Shown here: positions 1-6,835 of the stretch, piece by piece
Layout: the number at the start of each line of letters is the position of its first letter
Numbering within the stretch: the stretch's first letter is position 1
Assembly: GCF_002220365.1 (NCBI RefSeq)
Contig: NZ_MTHB01000275.1
Span: forward strand, 62,001-126,000
Direction: 5' to 3'
DNA from: Caballeronia sordidicola
GTDB lineage: Bacteria > Pseudomonadota > Gammaproteobacteria > Burkholderiales > Burkholderiaceae
Length of the DNA: 64,000 nt
Position numbers and translations under genes: made by a program
The notes under the pieces: generated by a model
Database searches by the model: none
What the model was told of the DNA's origin: nothing
What the model saw: the letters and a program-made list of their open reading frames with translations, nothing else

Positions 1-1461
1 GCCGTCGATCAATTCAACAAACTGCGGCGTAAAATAAGCGTCCTCGAGCTCGCCGTCGGTTTCGACCACCCGCGACAACGCGTCCGACGTCAACCACTCG
101 CGTCCGACGGCTTCAAACGCCGCGGTGAACCGCGCAATGTCAGCGGTAACAATCGTCATCCCGGCCGCCATCGCGTGGCCGCCGAATTTCACGATCATCC
201 CGGGCTCGCGCTTCGAAATCAGATCGACGGCATCACGCAGATGAAATCCTGGAATCGAGCGCCCCGATCCCTTCGATAAAACTCCGCTGTCATCGGCATG
301 AGCAAACGTGAACGACGGCCGGTGAAACTTCTCCTTCAGCCGCCCTGCGACAATCCCGATCACGCCCTGATGCCACGCCGGATTAAACAGCGTCAAGGTG
401 GCGGAATCTGCGGGATCGATACTCGCCAGTTCCTCGAGCGCCTGCTCCTGCATGCCGGCTTCGATCTCCCGCCGCTCGCGATTAATCGAATCCAGTTGTT
501 GCGCCAATTCCCATGCACGGCCGATGTCATCGGTGATCAGGCATTCAATTCCGAGCGACATATCCGATAACCGTCCCGCTGCATTCAGCCGCGGGCCCAG
601 CGCAAAACCGAGATCGAATCCCGACGCGGCGCGTGCATCGCGCGCCGCCGCCCGAAACAGCGCCGCGATGCCCGGTTGCATCCGTCCTGCGCGAATCCGT
701 TTCAGGCCCTGCGCGACCAGAATGCGGTTGTTCGGATCGAGCTTCACGACGTCGGCGACCGTGCCGAGCGCCACCAGATCGAGCAGGCCGTCCAGACGCG
801 GTTCAGGCGCGTCGGTGGTGAATGCATTGCGACGACGCAACTCGGCGCGCAACGCGAGCAGCACGTAGAAAATCACGCCCACGCCCGCGATGCACTTGCT
901 CTCAAACGTGCAGCCTGGCTGGTTGGGATTCACGATCGCACGCGCAGGCGGCAGAACATCGCCGGGTAGATGGTGGTCGGTCACCAGCACATCGATACCC
1001 AACGCATTCGCGGCCTCGACGCCGTCCACGCTTGCAATGCCGTTGTCCACGGTGATCAGCAGATCCGGCTTCCCGCCCGCGCGGCTCGCGGCCAGCGCGA
1101 CGATTTCAGGCGTCAGGCCATAACCGTATTCGAACCGGTTCGGCACCAGGTAATCGATCTGCGCGCCGAACATCCGCAAGCCGCGCACGGCAACGGCGCA
1201 TGCGGTGGCGCCATCGCAATCGTAGTCGGCGACGACCAGCATGCGGCGTTTCGCCGCGAGCGCGTCGGCGAGAACGGCGGCGGCTTCATCGCAACCTTTC
1301 AGCCCGACGGGTGCGTGCAATTTCTTGAGTTCGGTCTCGATCTCTTCCGGGGAACACACGCCGCGCGACGCGTACAGGCGTGCAATGACGGGATGAACGC
1401 CATGCCGTACGAGGGCGGCGGCATCGGCGGGAGACGGGGCGCGGGTGACGATCCGGGTCAT
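1..1461 (-). CDS. recJ: Single-stranded-DNA-specific exonuclease RecJ (3' end outside window)
   Basis: RecJ degrades single-stranded DNA 5' to 3' in recombination and mismatch repair. Reading the minus strand from the ATG at 1461 gives a DHH-family protein. Motif I (ADYDCDG) is near residues 78-84, a TVDNG motif near 137 and the DHH motif (TDHHLPGD) near 160. The DHHA1 domain follows, with a GRSIPGFHLRDA stretch and KFGGHAMAAG near the window edge. About 487 codons are present; the family is usually about 565 residues, so the C-terminal OB part lies beyond position 1. The gene starts 63 bp after the stop of the upstream gene and is probably co-transcribed with it. Identification is confident; only the 3' end is unknown. 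Confidence 0.95.
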   Translation of the reverse strand, partial: MTRIVTRAPSPADAAALVRHGVHPVIARLYASRGVCSPEEIETELKKLHAPVGLKGCDEAAAVLADALAAKRRMLVVADYDCDGATACAVAVRGLRMFGAQIDYLVPNRFEYGYGLTPEIVALAASRAGGKPDLLITVDNGIASVDGVEAANALGIDVLVTDHHLPGDVLPPARAIVNPNQPGCTFESKCIAGVGVIFYVLLALRAELRRRNAFTTDAPEPRLDGLLDLVALGTVADVVKLDPNNRILVAQGLKRIRAGRMQPGIAALFRAAARDARAASGFDLGFALGPRLNAAGRLSDMSLGIECLITDDIGRAWELAQQLDSINRERREIEAGMQEQALEELASIDPADSATLTLFNPAWHQGVIGIVAGRLKEKFHRPSFTFAHADDSGVLSKGSGRSIPGFHLRDAVDLISKREPGMIVKFGGHAMAAGMTIVTADIARFTAAFEAVGREWLTSDALSRVVETDGELEDAYFTPQFVELIDG

Positions 1462-1524
1462 GCGGACAGGCCGGTGATGATTCGTTTCATTCGATCCACT
1501 TATTCGCTTCGTTCATTTGCTTCG

Positions 1525-2622
1525 TCATTCGATAAGCAGCGCCGCAATCGGACGCCGCCGCCAGAATTTGCGCAACGCGCGGCGCGTGACGGTGAGCGAC
1601 ACGGAGCCGGTGTCGCTGCACAACGTGAGGCGCAACGTGCCGAGCGTTCCGTTTTCCAATGCGGCCAAGGCGGGCGCAAACCAGTCGCGCTCCAGCGTGC
1701 CGAGCGCGTCGTTCCAGCGCGCCCAATCCTGCTCGATGAACGGCGCGGAAAACGGGTCGAGTTCGACAAGCGCGCGGCCGTCGCTGGTCATTGTTGAAGC
1801 CATAAAAGCGGCGAAAGATTCCGGCGGCGCTTGCGGCGTGATATTGGCGGCGAGCGCGAGGCCGCGCGTGGCCGGCGCGTTCGACATTACCTGTGCGAAC
1901 GGGCTCGTCACGCTGCGAAGCGTGCCTTGCGCGTGCAGCCAGATCGAGTTGATCGCGGGCAAGCCACGCGCTTCACGTGCTTCGTTAAGCGGATGCTCGA
2001 ACCACGCCATCTGCACTTCGTTCTGCAGCTTCATCCACGCACGCGAGCGTTCGCCGGTGCCCGCTTCGTGCGGCAACCAGATTTCAATGTTGCGCCCGCT
2101 CGCCCGCAACGGCGATGCGCCCGCCAGCGTGCCGAGATTCGGCCCGGCGACGTACCAGCGTGCCGGTCGCGGTGCCTGAATGGTCAACCCTAGGTCTTCT
2201 ATTAACGGCTTGACGACATCGAATAAGATGCGGCCCTCTTCATCGTCCATGCCGAGTGTCGCCGGATCGATCAGCACCAGGTGATCACGCGCAATCCGCA
2301 CGTGCACGGGTTCGACGCATGCCCAGACGGTGTCGCCGGGCGTTCCGCCGTCGGCGAGCAACATATAGGGCGCGAGCGGCGCTTCGTCGGCGGCCTGTCC
2401 GGGTGCTTCGCTCACCGCGCCGAACTGCCGCGCGATCCAGCGCTCGTTCGGCAGCGTGCGCTGGAAATCGTCGCCGATCACACGCTCATTGAGCGTCGCG
2501 CGGGCGAGCAGCCGGTCGAGCGCGGGGCGATCCAGCTTGTGCAGCGCGGATGCGGCGTCGGCCGCCGATGGCAGCGCGAACGGCAAGAGAAGGTGAATGT
2601 CTGGGAGCTTGGGCGTGGGCAT
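1525..2622 (-). CDS. Conserved RpfE-like / phosphoglycerate-mutase-like protein
   Basis: This protein of about 365 residues is of a type found next to recJ in Burkholderiaceae. Homologues are annotated as RpfE-like or cofactor-independent phosphoglycerate-mutase-like proteins; the segment around INSIWLHAQG recalls that fold. No complete set of catalytic phosphatase residues is obvious, so enzymatic activity is doubtful. I prefer the ATG at 2622 (MPTPKLPDIHLL); an ATG at 2634 adds four residues, and the much longer reading from 2826 has an implausible N-terminus. There is no signal peptide, so it is probably cytosolic. It is likely the first gene of an operon with recJ. The function is inferred by association only. 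Confidence 0.75.
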   Translation of the reverse strand: MPTPKLPDIHLLLPFALPSAADAASALHKLDRPALDRLLARATLNERVIGDDFQRTLPNERWIARQFGAVSEAPGQAADEAPLAPYMLLADGGTPGDTVWACVEPVHVRIARDHLVLIDPATLGMDDEEGRILFDVVKPLIEDLGLTIQAPRPARWYVAGPNLGTLAGASPLRASGRNIEIWLPHEAGTGERSRAWMKLQNEVQMAWFEHPLNEAREARGLPAINSIWLHAQGTLRSVTSPFAQVMSNAPATRGLALAANITPQAPPESFAAFMASTMTSDGRALVELDPFSAPFIEQDWARWNDALGTLERDWFAPALAALENGTLGTLRLTLCSDTGSVSLTVTRRALRKFWRRRPIAALLIE

Positions 2623-2634
2623 GATGCTGCGCAT

Positions 2635-2939
2635 TGTAGGGCAAAGAACCCGGTGTTTTCCGGGTGCTTGCCATTTGCCTCGCGTGCTATACGTTACTAA
2701 TATGCGCAAAAAGTAGTAAGTAATGCGTGGATAGCTGTCGGACACGGAAAGTCGATCCTGGACCGCGTCAACGCTGAGGCTGGACTGAAGCGTAAAGGTG
2801 CGTGTGTACGCCGGCACGGGTTCCATCGCTCGCGGATAAGTTCGCTAACGCAACCTCGAAGGCCTTGGCCCAGGGCTTTGCGACGAGACCCGGTGTCCTG
2901 GCGCAGCACATTTCCCCTTAATGCCCCCGGCTTGACGCA
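2635..2939. other. Intergenic stretch without a recognisable gene
   Basis: These 305 bases lie between the start of the RpfE-like gene and the end of higA. The short open frames here look like no known protein. The stretch holds the promoter side of the minus-strand recJ operon and the downstream side of higBA. No strong terminator hairpin is visible. Confidence 0.5.
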
Positions 2940-3242
2940 TCACGTACGCGACAACTCACGAGGTTCAACCTTGCGATCGATTTCACTGCGCGTTGGCAAC
3001 GTTTTCAGGTCATACATGGCTTGGAGATTCAGCCAGAACTCGGGTGTTGAGTCGAAGTAGCGTGCAAGGCGATAGGCTGTGTCGGCCGTGACGCCGCGCC
3101 GTTCCTTCACGATTTCATGTAACCGCGTAGCGGGTACGTTCAACGCCATAGCCAAGGCGTTCACGCTCATTTCAAGCGGGACCAGATAATCTTCCCGCAA
3201 GACCTCGCCCGGATGAACCGGACGCATGCCGTTCTTGGACAT
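2940..3242 (-). CDS. higA: HigA-family antitoxin (XRE helix-turn-helix)
   Basis: The 100-residue protein has the HigA signature: an N-terminal HPGEVLREDYL segment (about residues 10-20), a Cro/CI-type helix-turn-helix from about 25 to 80 (ALNVPATRLHEIVKERRGVTADTAYRLARYF), and the family's FWLNLQAMYDL motif. HigA neutralises HigB and represses the shared promoter. The gene begins 12 bp after the toxin stop codon, giving the toxin-first order typical of higBA. The module sits between the recJ operon and the lol genes and has its own regulated promoter, as expected of a mobile stabilising module. Full length and apparently intact. Confidence 0.93.
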   Translation of the reverse strand: MSKNGMRPVHPGEVLREDYLVPLEMSVNALAMALNVPATRLHEIVKERRGVTADTAYRLARYFDSTPEFWLNLQAMYDLKTLPTRSEIDRKVEPRELSRT

Positions 3243-3254
3243 ATGCTTCCCTAT

Positions 3255-3533
3255 TCAGTGATAGTCGATGATTTCGACGTCGACAGGACCCTTCGTTGTC
3301 CATTTGAAACAAACGCGCCATTGGCCGTTAATCCGGACGCTGAGCTGACCGCGCCGGTCACCCGAAAGGGATTCCAGCCGGTTGCCGGGCGGCGATTTCA
3401 GGTCACGTATTTCCACCGCGGCGTCCAGTGCCGTGAGCCTTCTGATCGCGACATCAGCGATTGCCCGAAACCGTTTCGGTGTTCCGCCTTCGTAAAGTGC
3501 TTGCGTGTCCTTGCATCGGAACGTTTGTATCAT
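3255..3533 (-). CDS. higB: HigB-family toxin (RelE superfamily mRNA interferase)
   Basis: HigB toxins cleave mRNA at the ribosome. The protein read from the ATG at 3533 has 92 residues and starts MIQTFRCKDTQALYEGG, the usual family N-terminus. It ends with SLSGDRRGQLSVRINGQWRVCFKW...VEIIDYH, which carries the conserved RelE-fold strands and basic residues. Earlier in-frame starts at 3542 and 3569 overlap the promoter and operator, so 3533 is favoured. The -10 box ends about 8 bp upstream, which would leave little or no 5' leader. The toxin precedes higA on the same transcript. No truncation is visible. Confidence 0.92.
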   Translation of the reverse strand: MIQTFRCKDTQALYEGGTPKRFRAIADVAIRRLTALDAAVEIRDLKSPPGNRLESLSGDRRGQLSVRINGQWRVCFKWTTKGPVDVEIIDYH

Positions 3534-3540
3534 TATGTTC

Positions 3541-3569
3541 ATCGTATTACGTTTTGCGTAATACGTCAA
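3541..3569 (-). promoter_or_regulatory. higBA promoter with overlapping palindromic operator
   Basis: On the minus strand a -35 box TTGACG (3569-3564) and a -10 box TACGAT (3546-3541) are separated by exactly 17 bp. The region contains a perfect inverted repeat: CGTATTACG (3543-3551), spacer TTTTG, CGTAATACG (3557-3565). It covers the spacer and part of both boxes. A HigA dimer bound here would block RNA polymerase, the usual autoregulation of higBA. The boxes and repeat are seen directly; HigA binding is inferred. Confidence 0.8.
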
Positions 3570-3965
3570 TGGTTACGACTGTGAACCGTCGCAGCGGCTG
3601 AGGCTGAGTTTTTAAGGGGATAGTGCCGTGTGGGTGAGCCAAGCGAGTATGAGCTGCAGCGTGGGCGTGGGAAATCGTCCGAATGGCCAGCATGGTGGCT
3701 TGAGCCGTCGTTTTTCCCTCCGCCACGTCATCCGGGCTAAAGGAGTGGCTAAGGATTGTGTGGCAAACTTCGCGTTTGATCGCAGACGGATCGGTACGTC
3801 CGGCTCGCGCCAGATTGATGCGGTAAGGATTGAAAAGGCGTTGTTATTGCCACCCCGGATTGACAGGATCAGGTTAGAAAAACGGCGCCAAGTCGCAAGG
3901 TTCCGGCCGTGCGCCGAATGCGCAATGTAAAGATCGAAGAACGTTAGAACGCTGAAAGGAATCGC
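3570..3965. other. Intergenic stretch upstream of lolC
   Basis: These 396 bases separate the divergent higBA promoter from lolC. The open frame from 3628 to 3930 (100 codons) has no family features, no ribosome binding site and a composition unlike its neighbours, so I do not call it a gene. A TTGACA-like hexamer occurs near 3860, without a convincing -10 partner. The lolC promoter presumably lies here. Confidence 0.5.
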
Positions 3966-5219
3966 TTGAAACTTCCCTACGAATGGCAGATCGGCTGGCG
4001 CTATACCCGCGCCGGCAAACGCACCACCGGCAACGGTTTCATCTCGTTTATCGCGCTGGTATCAATGGCAGGTATCGCGCTTGGCGTCGCGGCGCTGATC
4101 GTGGTGCTCTCAGTAATGAACGGCTTCCAGAAAGAGGTTCGCGATCGCATGTTGTCCGTGCTCGCGCACGTCGAAATATTTTCGCCGACCGGGTCCATGC
4201 CCAACTGGCAACTGACCGCGCAGGAAGCGCGCAAGAATCCGGAAGTGATCGGCGCGGCGCCCTACGTGGACGCCCAGGCGCTGCTGACGCGTCAAGGTGC
4301 GGTCAGCGGCGTGGCGTTGCGAGGCGTGGAGCCGTCGCTGGAACCGGAAGTGTCGGATATCGGCAAGGAGATGCGGGGCGGCAAGCTCACTGATCTCGTG
4401 CCAGGCAGTTTCGGCATTGTGCTGGGCGCGGATCTGGCGACCAATCTCGGCGTGAGCACGGGCGACAAGATCACGCTGGTCGCGCCCGAAGGCACGATCA
4501 CGCCGGCGGGCATGCTGCCGCGGCTCAAGCAGTTCACCGTGGTCGGCGTGTTCGAGTCGGGGCACTACGAATACGACTCCACGCTGGCGCTGATTTCCAT
4601 CGCCGACGCCCAGGCGCTGTTCCGGCTGCCGGCGCCCACGGGCGTGCGCCTGAAGCTGAAGGACATGCAGCGGGCGCCGGAAGTCGCGCGGCAACTGTCG
4701 CGAACGCTCTCCGGCGATCTCTATATCCGCGACTGGACGCAGCAGAACAAGACCTGGTTCTCGGCCGTGCAGATCGAAAAACGCATGATGTTTATCATCT
4801 TGACGCTGATTATTGCGGTGGCGGCGTTCAACCTGGTGTCGTCGCTGGTGATGACCGTAACCGACAAGCAAGCGGACATCGCCATCCTGCGCACGCTTGG
4901 CGCGCAACCCGGCTCGATCATGAAGATCTTCGTGATCCAGGGCGTGACGATCGGCTTTATCGGCACGGCGCTCGGCGTGTCGCTGGGGTGTCTCATCGCG
5001 TGGAGCATTCCGTGGCTCGTGCCCATGATCGAGCATCTGCTTGGCGTGCAGTTCCTGCCGCCATCGGTGTATTTCATCAGCGAATTGCCGTCTGAGCTCG
5101 TCCCCGCCGACGTCGCGCGGATCGGCCTTATTGCATTCGGATTGTCATCGCTCGCGACGCTCTATCCGAGCTGGCGCGGCGCGAAGGTTCGCCCGGCGGA
5201 GGCACTGCGCTATGAGTGA
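3966..5219 (+). CDS. lolC: Lipoprotein-releasing ABC transporter permease (LolC/LolE family)
   Basis: This inner-membrane permease extracts mature lipoproteins from the inner membrane and hands them to LolA. The 417-residue protein starts with TTG preceded by AAAGGA. It has the family N-terminus (YEWQIGWRYTRAGKR..GFISFIALVSMAGIALGVAAL), a first membrane helix at about residues 24-50, a large periplasmic domain, and three C-terminal FtsX-type helices beginning at about 270, 318 and 380. The stop overlaps the lolD start by 8 bp, so the two are translationally coupled. Only one permease gene is present, so the transporter is probably built from two copies of this subunit (LolF-like) rather than LolC plus LolE. 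Confidence 0.95.
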   Translation: MKLPYEWQIGWRYTRAGKRTTGNGFISFIALVSMAGIALGVAALIVVLSVMNGFQKEVRDRMLSVLAHVEIFSPTGSMPNWQLTAQEARKNPEVIGAAPYVDAQALLTRQGAVSGVALRGVEPSLEPEVSDIGKEMRGGKLTDLVPGSFGIVLGADLATNLGVSTGDKITLVAPEGTITPAGMLPRLKQFTVVGVFESGHYEYDSTLALISIADAQALFRLPAPTGVRLKLKDMQRAPEVARQLSRTLSGDLYIRDWTQQNKTWFSAVQIEKRMMFIILTLIIAVAAFNLVSSLVMTVTDKQADIAILRTLGAQPGSIMKIFVIQGVTIGFIGTALGVSLGCLIAWSIPWLVPMIEHLLGVQFLPPSVYFISELPSELVPADVARIGLIAFGLSSLATLYPSWRGAKVRPAEALRYE

Positions 5220-5919
5220 TAACAACAGCAACATCGTGCTCGAAGCATCGGCGATTTCGAAGACGTTCGTGCAGGGCGGCTTCAACGTGCAAGTGCTCGA
5301 CAACGCAGAATTGCAGGTTCGGCGCGGCGAGAAACTGGCGATCGTCGGCGCATCGGGATCGGGTAAAAGCACGCTGCTGCACGTGCTCGGCGGTCTCGAT
5401 GAACCCAGCGCCGGCAAGGTTTCACTGCTGGGCAAACCGTTCACCGCATTGCGTGAACGCGAACGCAACGAACTGCGCAATCGTGCGCTCGGTTTCGTGT
5501 ATCAGTTTCATCATTTGCTGGCGGAATTCACTGCGCTCGATAACGTCGCGATGCCGCTGCGCATTCGCCGCATGAGCGAAGTGGACGCACGCAAAGAGGC
5601 CATGGGCGTGCTCGAACGCGTGGGGATTGGCCATCGGGCTAAACATCGGCCGGGCGAATTGTCGGGCGGCGAGCGTCAGCGCGTGGCGATTGCACGTGCG
5701 CTGGTCACGCGCCCGGCATGCGTGCTTGCCGATGAACCGACCGGCAATCTGGACGGCGCCACTGCGGACACGGTGTTCAACCTGATGCTGGAGTTGTCCC
5801 AGACGTTTGAAACGAGCTTCGTGATCGTCACGCATGATCCCGATCTCGCCGCGCGCTGCGACCGCATCATGCGCTTGCGTGACGGCGTATTGTTCGAGGA
5901 ACCGGTCGTTCCTGTTTAA
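5212..5919 (+). CDS. lolD: Lipoprotein-releasing ABC transporter ATPase LolD
   Basis: LolD powers lipoprotein release by the adjacent permease. The 235-residue protein has Walker A GASGSGKS at 46-53, the Q-loop region FVYQFHHLL near 95-103, the ABC signature LSGGE at 150-154, Walker B with VLADEPTGNLD near 171-181 and the H-loop VTHD. Glu in place of Leu after the signature SGG is normal for this family. The start ATG lies inside the last codons of lolC (8-bp overlap), so an upstream in-frame extension can be dismissed. Length and motifs are complete. Confidence 0.97.
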   Translation: MSDNNSNIVLEASAISKTFVQGGFNVQVLDNAELQVRRGEKLAIVGASGSGKSTLLHVLGGLDEPSAGKVSLLGKPFTALRERERNELRNRALGFVYQFHHLLAEFTALDNVAMPLRIRRMSEVDARKEAMGVLERVGIGHRAKHRPGELSGGERQRVAIARALVTRPACVLADEPTGNLDGATADTVFNLMLELSQTFETSFVIVTHDPDLAARCDRIMRLRDGVLFEEPVVPV

Positions 5920-5954
5920 TTTCCGCATGATCGCTGGAATGCTGGAGGCGCTGT

Positions 5955-6743
5955 ATGTGGATCGACACGCACTGCCATCTCGATGCATCCGAGTTCGATG
6001 CCGACCGCGATGACGTTGCCGCGTCCGCATTGAAAAAGGGTGTCTCGCGGATCGTGATTCCGGGCGTGGAGCGCCAGAATTTCGACCGCGTGCGTGAGCT
6101 TGCGCATCGCATTGATGGTGGTGCTTATGCGCTCGGCATTCACCCGTTGTTCACGCCGCGTGCACAGGAGGACGATCTGCACGTGTTGCGCGAGCAGATT
6201 GCCGCGAGTATGGACGACCCGAGGTTTGTGGGTATAGGCGAGATTGGGCTGGACTATTTTGTACCTGGCCTCGACGATGCGCGCCAAACCTTCTTCTATT
6301 ACGAGCAACTCAAGCTCGCACGCGAGTTTGAGTTGCCAGTGATCTGCCATGTGCGTAAGTCGCAAGACAAGGTGCTCAAGGGCCTGCGCGTATTCTCCGT
6401 CAAACTCGGTATTGCGCATGCGTTCAATGGCAGTTTTCAGCAGGCCGAAGCGTTCATCGCGCATGGCATGCGCCTGGGTTTTGGCGGCAATCTAACGTTC
6501 GAGCGCGCCCGCCAGATTCGACGTCTCGCTGCAGAATTACCGCTGGACGCGATCGTGCTCGAAACCGATGCGCCCGATATTGCGCCTTCATGGCTCTACA
6601 AGCATCGCAACACGCCGGATCAGGTGCCTGGCATCGCGCGGGTACTTGCAGAATTGCGCGGTATTGACGAAGAGACGCTTTCCTTAGGCACAACGGCTAA
6701 CGCGCATGCCGCGCTGCCGCGCCTTTCCCGTATCTCCGCATAA
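5955..6743 (+). CDS. TatD-family metal-dependent DNase
   Basis: TatD-type hydrolases are metal-dependent 3'-5' exonucleases and quality-control nucleases. The 262-residue protein has the amidohydrolase-fold metal ligands: DTHCHLD at 4-10, GEIGLDYF near 92-99, the ICHVRKS histidine, the AHAFNGS histidine and ETDAPD near 196. It follows lolD after 35 bp on the same strand and could share its transcript. The family has several paralogues (TatD, YcfH, YjjV); the segment order fits the YjjV/YcfH-like group, so I give no symbol. Intact. Confidence 0.9.
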   Translation: MWIDTHCHLDASEFDADRDDVAASALKKGVSRIVIPGVERQNFDRVRELAHRIDGGAYALGIHPLFTPRAQEDDLHVLREQIAASMDDPRFVGIGEIGLDYFVPGLDDARQTFFYYEQLKLAREFELPVICHVRKSQDKVLKGLRVFSVKLGIAHAFNGSFQQAEAFIAHGMRLGFGGNLTFERARQIRRLAAELPLDAIVLETDAPDIAPSWLYKHRNTPDQVPGIARVLAELRGIDEETLSLGTTANAHAALPRLSRISA

Positions 6744-6835
6744 TCAGTTCTTCGTATTCGTTCGCTCGCAGGCATTGAAGGGCAGTTCTTTCCTTCGATG
6801 CCTCTGCGCTCGCGTCGAGTTTTTGAGGAGCGGGC

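Noticed and set aside
3628..3930. 100-codon frame upstream of lolC
   Set aside because: No ribosome binding site, no family resemblance, unusual composition; treated as intergenic.
4110..5036. 308-codon minus-strand frame over lolC
   Set aside because: His/Arg/Gln-rich antisense shadow of a well-identified gene; no family features or ribosome binding site.
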